Shown here piece by piece: positions 37,713 through 49,850 of a stretch of 64,000 nt of DNA (within the stretch, counting starts at the first letter, position 1; every line of letters begins with the position of its first letter). The DNA is taken from NCBI RefSeq assembly GCF_029962835.1, contig NC_080578.1, forward strand, positions 48,663,001 through 48,727,000. Reading direction: 5' to 3'. The stretch comes from Magnolia sinica (Eukaryota; Streptophyta; Magnoliopsida; Magnoliales; Magnoliaceae). Below the pieces are notes generated by a model. The model did no database searches. It was not told where the DNA came from and saw only the letters and a program-made list of their open reading frames with translations. The translations under genes and the position numbers were made by a program.

Positions 37713-39358
37713 TGCTAAAATGATTAAAGCACGCTTTAGTTGTCAAATTTCGTATTGTCAAAACAACTCGTCAAGAAATCTTCAAGTCTGGTCCAAGATT
37801 AAGAGAAGATCAAGTTCAAGTCTGGTCTAAGATCAAGAGAAGATCAAGCTTAAGATTAACTGATGTTCTAGTAGAAGATCAAGCTTTAAAAAATAAGATG
37901 AAGTTACTAATCAAGTTCAAGATAAAGAAGTTCAGTTATTGCACATCTCAGGTAATATAAAACCCTAAAAAGACTTTAGGTTTAGGTGCTTTTAAAATTT
38001 ATTTAAATTGGATTTTTATGCTTGTGATTGCTTAGAATTTGACCGGCCTAAGGTTTGGTTTGACTAATCTAAGTTTTCTCGGCCAGTCCAAGTTCAAATC
38101 AAAGTAAAACAGATTTTTTGTTGCAAATTCGAACAATCAAATTTTAGGTTCGACTAGTCGAAGGAGGACCTTTGACTAGCCCAAAGAATTTCAGTTCAAA
38201 GTTTAGCAACTAAAACGGTTCAGATTTTGGGATCTTCGACCAGTCAAAGACAACCTTCGACTAGTCGAACAAAGCCCTTCGACTATTCGAATTGGACCTC
38301 CAACCAGTCCAAGATTAGATAAATCTTATCCCACTCAAATCTGAAAATCCGTTAAACAGATTCCAGTGCTCGGGCTAGTCGAAAACTGCCTTGAGCCAGT
38401 CGAAGATTCAACTTCTTTGCCTATAAATTAAGGTTCTCTCTCAATTCAAAATATCAAATATCATAATCAAAATTCTTCTGCAAGAGAGAGAGAGAAGCTA
38501 CAGTTATTAGCAAGCTATTGAAAGGTATTTATAAATTATTTTTATAGCTTTTGTTTAATTCTATTAGTCTCAGATTCTGTAATTTTGATTCTAAAGAAGA
38601 GTGAATACTATTCTTCTTTTGATATTTAAGAGAATTAACTCAAGTAGCCATTGGTTTAAACTTAATTAAAAATAATAGAACCTTGGACCTTTTCTATCTG
38701 ACTGAACGTTGAATAATTAACATTCAAGAAAAGCGGTTCTTTGGCTACAGCTTCTGAAATGTCTTCTACTGTGAAGATAAGTATACCTTCAATTCTTATT
38801 TTGGTCTTTCTGAGATAGATAGAAAATCTCGGTGTAGGTTTCGTCTGAGATAGCCTAAAAATGTCAGTAAGGGGTTTGATTGTTATAGCCCGGTAAAATC
38901 ACAACTGTATCAGGTTTTAAGGTGGCCTTAAGAAAACCTTTTTCATAGTGAAAGTCAAGATTACATGGAGAGTAATTTTAGGAGTGGAGTAAGTGTGGCT
39001 GTTTTATAACAGTTGTTGACACACCGAAACATAATAATTCTGTTGTTACTTTGTGTGAATGTTTTTATCTTTTATGTGGTGAATGGTTGTATTTTCATTT
39101 CAGTTTAAGTGGTGAATGATTATAATATTTATTTTGTTTACTCTTGCAAAGTTTGGGATTTTGATTTTAAAAAGTATTCGTGAAATAAGGTTGTCCTGCC
39201 TAAACTCTTAGGTGAAGGTTGTCCTACGAATCATTTGAAATCAACATTTCAATACTTAAGCAATTGAAATCTCTGATTTATTTATTATTTAGCACTTACT
39301 CGATTATTTAGCATAGTCCTATTCACCAACCCTCCTTTTCAGTAGCGGCATAGTTTCA
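37713..39358 (+). repeat. S2 3' LTR
   Basis: About 1.65 kb. It carries TTCGACTAGTCGAA palindromes (38150-38400), a TATAAATTA box at 38422-38430, and a GA-rich start of R. The end region has 'cctattcacc.accctcc' near 39330. The right border is uncertain by tens of bases. Confidence 0.7.
38030..38400. repeat. Palindromic TTCGACTAGTCGAA repeats in the S2 LTR
   Basis: Perfect or near-perfect copies of the 14-base palindrome: a one-mismatch copy near 38150, one near 38260 followed by the variant TTCGACTATTCGAA, and half-sites near 38060, 38230, 38300 and 38370. The truncated 5' LTR has matching but more decayed sites (34815-34945). Confidence 0.75.
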
Positions 39359-39992
39359 ATAAACTCCGTTGGTGATGATTTATTATCACAAGAGACTTCC
39401 CCTTTTCTTTCTGGGTCCACCACAAAGTTGTAGTCGATAGAGCAGGGAAATCTTATGGAGTGAAAGAAATAGCTTTGGCCTACCCCAAGTAAAGTGGAGG
39501 TGGGGCTAGTGTGGGATTCTTTCTTGTAGTGTTATGAGTAACAAGCCCTCTAATTACCCATAGTAGAATTGGACTTTTGGTTGGAGGAGATCCGACTTTC
39601 ACTCTCTTGGATGATACTACTATTCATTCTTCTGTACTATTGGTGACATAGAAATCACCCTAGTCATCGCTTTTGTCTTATTGTCTATGAACGGAGTTGA
39701 GTGAACTTTCTCGACCAAGGTCTCAGATGACGTTTGTTTATACTCAACAGCGAATCCATTGGGTTGAAGTAGAAAATAGTATTGATTGATGAAAAATTCA
39801 TTATAGTTAGGAAGAGTAAAGGTCCTGGAAGAAGTAAGAGTATATCAGTAGTATGAATCGAACAAAATATACTTTATATTGGAGATGAAGGGGAAGATGT
39901 TCTTGTTGAGAGTCGCCATTTTGGTGTCATAGCGGCACCATTTGATAGTCATAGTTCTTTTGATGATTCCTAAGTTATTAATAAGATAAATT

Positions 39993-40010
39993 TCCCTAGT
40001 AGAGTTGCCA
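39993..40010 (-). other. Primer-binding-site-like segment of G
   Basis: Reading minus, TGGCAACTCTACTAGGGA lies 22 bases after the LTR end ...CGCAATACA. It resembles the TGGCGACTC.GCTGGGGA segment that follows many plant gypsy LTRs. The distance from the LTR is larger than usual, so this is tentative. Confidence 0.35.
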
Positions 40011-40032
40011 TTTTATTTCAATAAGAAATAAA

Positions 40033-41527
40033 TGTATTGCGATCGGGGATATCTCATTAGTAACAACAAAGGAATATAATAGAACAATTATCATCGGATA
40101 CTTTTATTAATTATGGAAGTCATTTACATCCTCATATTTCCCTTGATTCCAACACAAAGTATATTTAATGAATATTATAACATGAATGAAAATAGTTCGA
40201 ATTATAATTTTTCAGCTGTGAACGTTGAAAATCGGTGCCCACGCTGATTATGTATGTTTGTGTTTTGGTGGTGGGGGTGATTAGGCTGATTCGTGGATGT
40301 TGGAGTCACCACTAGCCAATTAATCTCAGAATCCCGCAGTCAGCTAGAACCCGCAGAATACGTAAGGTTGGAGAAATCCAAAGACTCCTACCTTAGATTG
40401 ACTTCTGGCCTGCGATTTGGGATTCCGGGTAAGGGACCTCAGTTACAAAGAGGGAATGTGTTAGGCACCCTCTCTACCCATACAAATATATAGTCTCTAC
40501 TTAGTGTGATAAGAAATCTCAAGGGATGAATGATATGGTTGGATTAGGACTAAGCACTCATGAATTTCTAATGTGGCAAGATCCGAGATTTCGGTAAGCC
40601 ACAGAGCATACGTTCAATGATGTATCTAGAGGGTGGATGTAATGATGCTTATGTCAAAAGATGAAGAAAAGTGGACTAGATTGCTAAGAATTTCTGATGT
40701 GACAAGATCCAATGTACGGCAAGTCACAGAGCATACGTTCACTAGAGATCTAGAGAAGCAAGGGGTTTGAGAAGGGAATAGATGTCATGATGAATACTTG
40801 TATGTAAACAAGATGATTTTTGGCTTGCTCTTGAGATGGCTAGAACATAGAGTACACCATGACTAATCTGGGCTAGACTAAGGGGTTGAGATGGTTGAGG
40901 TGAGGCTAAGAAGTGGCTGAAAAAATAGGATCTTGGAGGCTTGGAGCTCTTTCCTACCCCTCTCTCTCTCTCTCTTAGGGGATGAGGAGTTGTTGTGTTG
41001 TAAAATGTGAAGAGGAGAGGGATATTTATAGCCTTTTCTGATGGCAATGTGGTATTGTTGGGCTTATGAAGGGTAAGCACATGGCAGCTTGGGATTGGTT
41101 GAGGAGAGAGGAATGCCACGTGGCATGCTCTCATTGGCTCTTGGAGTTGGTAAAATGGTAAATGTGGTAGGCTGGGGGGGTAAATTCATAGGAAAGTTGA
41201 CTTTCAGGACAAGAGACAGCTATTGCTCGGAGGACACACATGTCTCACATGCGAAGGTAATTAGATTACCACTGGCGGTAGTTAGATTACCACCCGGGCC
41301 TGGTTCAGGCCGGGCCTTGACCGGTGGGTTTTATCTGATGTTTCGCTTTGTCCAGTAGTCCACTTTTCAGTCTTTTAAGCTCAAATGGGTGTGCTTTACT
41401 TTGAATGTTGGCTCGTGATAGCTCAGGTCAGGATTAGGGTTTTGGATCAGGGTTTGGTTTGGATTAGACCATGGTTCTCGGATTATTCTAGTTTTCTCAA
41501 GATATTAGCCTGGGTGGGGTGTTTACA
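40033..41527 (-). repeat. G 5' LTR
   Basis: A 1495-bp LTR read on the minus strand, TGTAAACACCCCACCC ... GATCGCAATACA. A TATAAATA box (41030-41023 on the minus strand) is followed by a GA/CT-rich leader. The presumed U5 contains 'gggtgcctaacacattccct' (about 40475-40455), typical of Tat-lineage LTRs. No matching second LTR was found to the left. Confidence 0.6.
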
Positions 41528-42308
41528 TCAGCATTCCAACTTGTGATGTATTTGTCTCATCAACAGAGACATTGTGCGGCTTTAAGATTCCTTCTAAATC
41601 CCTTATTCCCTTTTTGATTTGCCTAAGTTGATAATCTGGAAGGAGATAATCAAACTTCATCGGGGATCACTACCTTTCATAAAGATCCGGAAACTTGCAC
41701 ATATAGTGCTGACTTATTGCGCGAACAACAGAATTATTGTGCACCGTGCAATGGAAACCTGTTGCACATGTAAGCGCAACAGGGAGTTCTCCCTTGTCTT
41801 CTCTTTCTCCTCCTCGTCTTCTTCTTTTTTTTTCGCTGAATACCTGGAGTTTTTGGAGAAATTTCAAATTCTCTAAGAATTCCCTGGAGCTTTACAGTTG
41901 TGAATGAATCAAATGAGGGGGGGGGGGGGGTATTTATAGGCAATCGCATGTGTGATTCGCACAACCATTCATCATTGTGCAGCCACATGGGGCTCTTGTT
42001 GCACGTCACACAACGGGCCACCACCTGGCGCAGGCAACACATCTATTGTGCACGCACAATGACTCTATTATGCATAAAAAGAACTGAAAATCTCTCATCC
42101 TTTCTCTTTCTTCCCTATCTTGGTTCCCATACTTTCATTACTCATTTCTTTCTGATTTTTGTGCTCTAACAATGGGCAAATTTTAGGGTTTAGAATTGGA
42201 ATTCCTAGGGTTTTGGCTTCTAGAGTTAGGGGTTTAGGATTGGGTCTTAGTCGTCCATCTATCAGTTCAAACTCAATAATCTTATAAGCCCGGGGTGGGG
42301 TGCCTACA
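41528..42308 (-). repeat. LTR-like block of another minus-strand element
   Basis: On the minus strand this begins TGTAGGCACCCCACCCCGGG at 42308, very like the start of the G LTR, and has TATAAATA at 41938-41931 and a run of G/C at 41918-41930. Its 3' end is not clear. Close to 41528 there is a short coding-like minus frame (FDYLLPDYQLRQIKKGIRDL) cut by the start of the G LTR. It probably is a second, related LTR into whose flank G inserted. Confidence 0.4.
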
Positions 42309-43577
42309 GGTTGCATTGGACGAGACTGATCAAATTGTCAAGCAAACAAATTTGGATAATACTGCTCGATTTCGGCCTTGACATTTTTCTCAGTATCTAT
42401 GGTATTGCCATAGGAAAGATCCCTGCAGATGAGGTAACTTTTCCATGTGAGGAGCATATGAGATGCTGATTATCCATCATTATATTTAAAATGGCATGTG
42501 AACCAATCTGGGCCAATTTCTTTAAGTAAGAAATGTGTAAAAGTTTGGTTACATTTACCTTTATTGAGAGCAAAGAATAAGGAGTTCATATAACTAAAGA
42601 ATGTGCGACTCTCCTGAGGACAATGAATAGCACGGTGACCATAAGAAGTATAAACAATATTGGAGGGGATGGGAAAATGTACAAGAGTAGAGCAGAAGTA
42701 TTCGTAGATCCATATTTAGAGAAGCCATAGTGGTCTTCTATTGAGATATAGACCTTTGGTGGTGACTTTATAAATGCCTCTATATAGGTGGCTGAGCGTA
42801 AATAATGCAAGTGCAAGTTTTCAACCCTATGTGAGCACCTTGGTCGGTTGGACGTACTCGATTGTGATTTGGAGAGCATTCACACAAAGCAAATGATGGT
42901 AGATCCAGAGCAGCAAGAAGGCCATGTGTTCATCATACTCGATCAGGCCTTCATGTTTGTGGTACACTTGCATGAAGTGTGAATAGTTTTTGCCAGCTTT
43001 ATTGGTGAAATGTCTTGGTTCCTTCTACGTGAAGCCTAGGAAGACTGTCCCACCGAAGGGAAAGAGTTGGGTGAGAGTAGAAATATTGAAAATCATAGGA
43101 CTCATAAGACCGCATCCGAAGAAGAATGTTTTTATGGATGGGCTCCAAAACGTTGACGTTGCGGTAAGAAGAGGAGGATCTGATGGATAGTCATACAGTG
43201 ACAATTTGATGCATTCATAGATGTTGGACTCTCTCTAAGAAGTTTCATATTGGGCAGCGATGCGGTCGAACTAATCTTCCCATCTTGGCAGGGATTTCGA
43301 CTAGGATCGTGGATTCTTTAGAGAGTTAGAGGGTTCTGAGATTGATTCAAATTGAATTAATATTGTTTCATCAGGGCAATTCGGTAAGAAGGGATCTATT
43401 GCACGAATTTCATCAGGCTCAACTCCAGAAAAGAAAGCTGGTCCCAAGCAGTAATAATTTTTGATAGGTGATTTGAAAATTAATTTCATTGGAAAACTTC
43501 TTAAAGAGACCATCCAAGACATTTATCAAATCATCTTGTTGAAAGGTTAGAGAAGCAGAAGATGAGGAAGCCACCAT
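42309..43577 (-). pseudogene. Plant-mobile-domain (aminotransferase-like) ORF, degenerate
   Basis: Minus-strand reading starts at an ATG at 43577 (MVASSSSASLTFQQDDL). In shifting frames it continues with GVEPDEIRAIDPFLPNCPD, AGKNYSHFMQVYHKHEGLIE, YDEHMAFLLLWIYH, GRKLALALFTLSHLYRGIYK and PLWLLQIWIYEYF. This order is that of the plant mobile domain (PF10536), which is common in transposon-derived ORFs and in MAIN/MAIL proteins. At least two stops and two frameshifts break it, and at 42308 it is cut by LTR-like sequence. It lies antisense to the LTR starting at 43918; antisense extra ORFs of this kind are known in Tat-lineage elements. A host gene is unlikely given the decay. Confidence 0.6.
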
Positions 43578-44934
43578 TAGTAGAACGAGAAGGTTAGCTT
43601 GAGTTTTGAGAGACGACGGAATAAGGAAGAAAGTGTGCGAGGTGGAAGAATGTTTTAAAAATTGAGGTATATATCGATAAAAAAATCTAATGCATTAATT
43701 AGGGCATCATTATTTTCTCATTTGGTACGATGCTTGTACACATATCACTACTAGAATAACTCTTTGTTCGAAAAGAGAAATCAGATCGACATTCGGAATT
43801 ATCTCGGTCAAAGATGGTAACTGAGGCATCACCATGTGTCCTACAAAATGACTGCATTTATAAGGAGTCATATGTCGCTTCACCTTTTACCCAAAGGTGA
43901 AGTGATGTGGGGGGCAATGTTCGTCCCTATTTCCACCAATTCTTGTAAGAGCCAATCAGGGAGGGTTGTGTGTAATCGTCAGAGAGTTACGTGATGTATT
44001 TGAAGATCTTTAGATATGCAAGGAGAATTTTGCTGCAATACAATTGGTATTTATCGAGCAACACCCATTAAGAGAAAGTGGTTGAGCGAAGGGTGGTTGT
44101 GCTAAAGCAATTATCAGTACAGATGGCAAGTTTAGAGTTAAGAGAAGTAGTGTTAAAACAGTTATAGTAACCATGAGAACGTGAGATGTAAGCCCCATAT
44201 CTTAGACCGTACCGTTCCATAGGCTTCCGCGGTCTTCCCGGTCGAATTCCGGCAACCTTCGACCCTTAATCGGTATTTGCGCGCGATCCTGATTCTCATG
44301 CCGTCAGCCCGAGTCGGTTCAACCCAGGACTTGAACCTTAGCGACCGCGTCGTCGCCTCGATTTCGATGCCGCGACTCGCGCATCGAGGCGATACCCTGG
44401 TCGGGAGATGTGGGCGAGCGTTCGGTGCAAGGAAAACCCCGCGCGTGCGAATTCCGAGGGAATCTCTATAAGGTGTCACATCAATCAATCAACCCATCAA
44501 TCCCATCATGTCAAGTACACATCACCTTTCACCCATTCCCAAGCAAGCCCCAAAAGTCAAAAAGATCTTACAAACCCATGCTTTTCTTACAACTTTTGCC
44601 CAAAAAGTCAAAAAGCCTCTTACACTCCCATCCCTCTCTCCCATCCATCACTCCATCACCCATCACTCTCTCTCTCTCTCTCCTTTACAAGTCTCTCTCT
44701 CATTTTCAAACTTTCCCAAGCAACAAAAATCCATACGTATGAGCCTCTCCCCATATCTCCCAAGCTACATGTGTGGCCCACCTTTCCATCCTTAGATCTC
44801 CCATCTTAGCCATCCATTTCTCATCTTCCTCCATCAAAGAGAAGCACAAGGAGCTAAGGAAGCCAAGGGAGGAAGAAGATCAAGCGGTGGGTGCTTTGAT
44901 AGGGTAGTTTTTGATGTTTTTAAGATGGGCCAAG

Positions 44935-47900
44935 TGTAACACCCTGAAATTCGGGGGTCGAGCATAACTCAGCTCCCGAGTTCCAAAACATCACTTATGC
45001 AACATATTTAATGATGGATGTATGTTGACTGTATTAGTGCATAAAACATGGAATAAATTAAGCCAAAACACAGATATGATTCAGGGATAAGTGAATAAAG
45101 CAAGCGGAAGACTTATAGAAAAATATGTGTACAAGTGTAAATCCCTGAAGTACATATACAAGCCAGGTCGTATGAAAGTGTTATTTAACAAAATTAAAAG
45201 TATCAAGTTACATCATTTAAATTCCCAAAAATAATCTCAGAGTCCCGCGCATCAGACCAAGGCTCGCTAGAACCTATCTGAAAACTGCATATAAGAGAAG
45301 GCAGCCTCATCATCATCTATCTCCCGCTCTTCCTCAGAAGTCGCATCAACATCTGCAACATCAGATCCTAAGACAGAGTCTGGTGGGTGTTTAACACCGC
45401 CCCAGAACGTGGGAGTGAGTGATCAACTCAGTGGAACAATAAGGCACTGGTTAACATGTTATCGGTTCAATCAAACAGTAATGATAAAGCAAAACAATTA
45501 AATAAATCCTAAGTACTCTTGTTAATGCAAGGATGTATGCAATATGATGCGTGCCCTCACGCGTACACCCTCAGCGTCTTCATCTTACATTACGCATGAC
45601 ACCACCTCAAAGTGCGCCACATCTACAAAGCACATGCAAATGCGATACATGGATATGATTACTAAGTTGTTATTAGTCCATTTCATACAGCATGATTGGG
45701 AAGCTAAGATACCTTCCTCATATCACCATCCAAACAGTAATCCATACTAGGGTCGTCAATCCTAGACATCTCATACGATCATATATTTGAGGTCGTAGCA
45801 AAGGGCTCGTCACCAATCAATGCACGCCTTTCACACCTTTACTACCACAGTTCGGCTCGTCACCTCATTGCGGTATCTAGGTATGCTCGAGGTCACTACA
45901 AAGGGCTCGTCACCAATCAATGTAGGCCGACAGCATGAATATAGTGTCCCATACCACCATAATCGGCTCACGAGTTTAATTGCTCACTGATCACTACGGG
46001 GAGGCTCGTCACCCCAGCGTAGGCTGACAGCTCGACCACGGTGTCTCATACCACCATGTCTGACTCATGAGTCTTAGCGGATCAAGGTACCATGGTTATT
46101 AGGATTTCACTGGTAAGTTCAGTACCCTAGATTCAAGCAGTAGCGTCCATACATGGTGAATATACATCGGACAATTGGGTTACTTGACGAACTCGACTAG
46201 CACGAGCGCACGTTGAATTGAGCGACATAGAGTTCGCAAACACTCCGCGTGGCTAAACTACTGCCGACAACTCTAATACGGCTCGGGTTCGTCTAATACG
46301 TCCTACGTGGCGAAAGCAACCTCAACCACGAACATAGAGTCGATTACCGATTTCCTGGACTAATGCATAGTCCCAAACACATTACACTACTACAGATGTT
46401 CATATTGGATGTAAAACAGTAAAGGAACAACAACTCAAATCATGGTACACAGACATTTGAAGAATATTAACTTAACATAAATGTAAGCATATGAAATGCT
46501 TGAATTTAAATAACATGGAATGTAACTTGCATAAAGGAAATCATGCACATCAATAGGAGTGTTGAGAATCACTTCTCAACGCCCGCAATTAGTGTAATAA
46601 GTTACACTTTAAATCATTCATGCATTTCTACAAACACTTAGCATACATGGAACAACATATATGACGTATGTTGAAATACATGCATTTAGACAATTCCTTT
46701 TACCAAGGAGTTGTCATATATACATCTAGCATACATACATGACAAATAATCATGGCAAACATAAGTGCATATTTTATACATATACGGTACTTTATACATA
46801 CACATAGAATATACAAATCTCAATATAACACATGCATAACAGGAAAGCAACGTAAATACAACATTTGGCATGTGAAATCTCATCCATAACAAGAATAAAT
46901 CATTAACTGGCATTGAAAGCCTTGAAAACCATAACCTATACACTTAAAGTCCGCACCTTAAGCAAGGAAAGAAACACCGAACTGATTTAGACGAGTTGTC
47001 TTCGTCAACGGCGATAGAATACCCTAAAACAAGGATAGAAATGAGATATAACAACACCAAGACTAATCTAAGCTCTAACACAGGTTAGGGTTAGGTTAAC
47101 TTACCCCAAAATGAACTCAGAACCGTCAGAATAACGATTCAAAGTGAATGTTCAAAGATGAAGAAGAACAAGGAAGAATCCAAGATGATTCACCAACTTA
47201 TCTCTCTCACTTTCTCTCTCTTTTCCACTATCTTTCCAAGCTAGGGTTAGAGAAAATTCGTATCGAAAAGAGGGCTAGGGTTTAAGGACTATAAATAGGC
47301 CTCAAATTGATGAAAATAACCCCAGGGTCAAGATATACTTAAAGTATAACCAAAACCTGCCTCTTACAATCCAACGAAGCACTTCTGGTGGGCCTATAAC
47401 CACGAAAGGTCGGACTAAAGCTCATTGACCAGGATCTAGGTCAAGCTGAGTTTTCATACCGACCGGCTCTTCAGATCAGCCGTGGCGGACCACACTAAAT
47501 TCAATGGTCACAGAATCTCGATCAGGTCCACAAGCACAAGGACATGCTTAGGCCACCTTCCCTGATCAGAGGGTGAAATTGGGTCAGAATCCAACGGTCA
47601 GATAGCTTAAAATCGTCGCGCAAGCGACACGACTCAGATTTCATAAAAGCTTATTAAATATCCAACCGTTCTCACACTCTTCACTCCGAACTCAATCAAA
47701 TCGACCCAGAACATCACATGGACTTGATTTTCGAGATGATGGTCAAGCCCAACTTGGTGACCGCAACAGCCTAAGATCATCGCTATCGGACTTTCAAAAG
47801 CGGTCCAGGTCCGATCCAAATCTTCCAAAAATTCCCCAAAACAACTGGATTTAGCGATGGATCTCAGATTTCAGAGTAATGTAGCGCTAACTAATCTACA

Positions 47901-48029
47901 AGTTTAGAGCCATGCAGATACAATTTAAAGTGATTGATGCGAATTTCACAAGCAATCGAGTATAGCGCTAATTTTCCCAAAAACAACTACTTAAGGAAAG
48001 ATTAGCACAAGAATTCCAAGGTCGTTACA
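44935..48029 (-). mobile_element. Solo-LTR family B, copy B3, nested in A4
   Basis: A 3095-bp minus-oriented B LTR. On the + strand it begins TGTAACACCCTGAAATTC and ends GGTCGTTACA, with a perfect duplication CCAAG (44930-44934 and 48030-48034). It is closely similar to B2 along its whole length and to B1 in reverse. No coding region. Confidence 0.88.
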
Positions 48030-48914
48030 CCAAGTGAGGCCAACCGATCAATGGTTTGGATCTCACTTTGGACCCTAAGATGTGGTTGATGGCCCACTTG
48101 GATCATCATGATCATTCCATGATGGGGCCATTCTCTATGGACCCCATCATGATATTTATTTTCTTGAATATTTAGGGTCATCTAGACCGTCTATTTTAGT
48201 GGAGAAGGGATCTTCACCGTTAGATTTCGATTTCATGGACCCACATGTAATGGGACCCACTTGATGTATGATTTAGTGCAAGGGAGGGCCCATAGTGCCG
48301 GGGTCCCTCCATCACGCGGGTCTCACTCTCTATCTCTCTCTCTCTCTTTTATTTTATTTTATTTTTGTGATGATATTGAGGTTGTGTGGCCCACTTGAAT
48401 GGACCCCACCATGAGGTAGGTATTTTATCCAAACCATTTATAAGTGGGGCCCACCTTATATGTGTAATGCCCATGCCATCCATCACTTGGTGGCCCACCT
48501 AAGCAGGGCCCACTTCCAACGAATATGCTAAGTCCAGCGTCCAGGGACGCTGGACGTTTGCTGGAAAGAAACACAAATAGCTTGGTTCCAAGCCAATGAG
48601 GATGGTCCACTTGTGTAGGCTCCATCTTGATGTATGTTTGCAATCCATGCCGTCCATTCCTTTCCCAAGCTTGTTTTAGGCGTTGAGCCGAAAGATGGGA
48701 CCAATCAAACTTTCAGGCGGGCCATGGCATGGCAAACAACGGGTTTACCATTGAATTATTCCTTGTTGTTTCTATACGCCGAAACAGACCCAATATTGGG
48801 CTTGTTTTGCTTGTCTAGAGCCATGGAGGGCCGTTGGACGGAGTAGAATGTTTAGATGTGGACCCCACTTGCAAAAACCACAACAATATTGAAATAAAAA
48901 AATAATAATAATAT

Positions 48915-48990
48915 CACAGCAGCTGCTGCTGCTGTGTCAGACAGCAGCAGGCGCTGCCTGCGCACAGCGTCCAGCGGACGGGCAGTCGGG
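48915..48990. repeat. GCTGCT foldback in A4
   Basis: 'gcagctgctgctgctgtg' is followed by 'cagacagcagcaggcgctg' and 'cgcacagcgtccagc'. The parts can pair into a short GC-rich hairpin. CAGCGTCC-type hairpins occur at similar places in other A copies (20843, 32300, 32720). Confidence 0.6.
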
Positions 48991-49539
48991 CAGCCACCCA
49001 CGGCTGTAGCCTTGGGCCCCACCTTGATGTTTATCTACTATCTAATCGGTTCATAGGGTGGGCCACTACCTGACGTGGGCCCACCCTAAAAATCAGCCTG
49101 ATCCAAGACTCAGGTGGCCCACACCGTAGGAAACAGTGGGATTGAACCTCTACCTTTGAAACCCTTTTTGGGTCCACATAAGTTTTGGATCAGGGTGAAA
49201 TTTGTTTTCACCCTTCATCTAGGCCCACGTGGCCTTATCAACAGGTTGGATGGCATATCAACGTGATGGTGGGCCCCACATGGAGCCCACAGTAATGTAT
49301 GGGTTTTAATGCCACCGTCCAGGCGAACGGTGGAGCCCGCTGTGATGTTTGTGTTATTCTCCACCGTCCAGGGACGGTGGGCGTGTGGTGTGTGTGCATG
49401 TGTGGATGTGTATGTGTGTGTATATATACTCTTATATATATATATATACATATATATAATATTATGTTATATATAATATTATATGTATTGTGTATATATA
49501 TATTATATACTATATTATATATATATTTTATTGGTGTGG

Positions 49540-49850
49540 GAGGCCCACCTCAGTTTACTTGTGGCCCATAGTTGAGGCCCACTTGGATATATATGTAAGG
49601 CCCATGGGTCGAGGCCCATTTGATACATATAAGGCCCATATGATTAGGCCCATTTGATATATATAAGGCCCATAAGATTAGGCCCATTTGATGCATTCTA
49701 AGGCTCACGGGTTATGGCCCATTGCAATGAACATAAGGCCCATTGGTGCGGTCCAATGATGTGGCCCACTTGATGAATATAAGGCCCATATGATATGGCT
49801 CATTTGATGTATTTAAGGCCCAATGGGATATACCTAAGGTCCATTGCAAT
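49540..49850. repeat. GGCCCA array in A4
   Basis: About nine units of the form 'atataaggcccat..gatt', the counterpart of the arrays in A1, A2 and A3. It is preceded by a TA-rich stretch at 49420-49530. Confidence 0.75.

Larger units (their letters stand above)
34560..39358 (+). mobile_element. Sirevirus-like Ty1/copia element S2, internally deleted
   Basis: Plus-strand element inserted in the leader of G. A truncated 5' LTR (34560-34964) is joined directly to the end of reverse transcriptase/RNase H (34962-35615). An extra ORF (36061-37170), a polypurine tract and a full 3' LTR (37713-39358) follow. The two LTR starts, TGTTAAAATG and TGCTAAAATG, match for about 400 bases. The flank is ATAAG on the left (34555-34559); ATAAA follows 39358, a 4-of-5 match if the LTR ends at TTTCA. 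That right end is my best guess. Confidence 0.75.
17797..41527 (-). mobile_element. Large Tat/Ogre-like Ty3/gypsy element G, heavily interrupted
   Basis: Minus-strand element reassembled from parts: 5' LTR (41527-40033), a primer-site-like segment (40010-39993), a leader, gag (34546-33899 then 28094-27285) and protease (19531-18800). It is broken by S2, A2 and A3 (which carries B2). No reverse transcriptase or integrase is seen, so either they were lost or the element was non-autonomous. The LTR end has the 'gggtgcctaaca..ttccctcttt' string I associate with Tat-lineage LTRs. The left (3') boundary is not resolved; the tandem repeats and B1 to the left may still belong to it. Confidence 0.6.
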
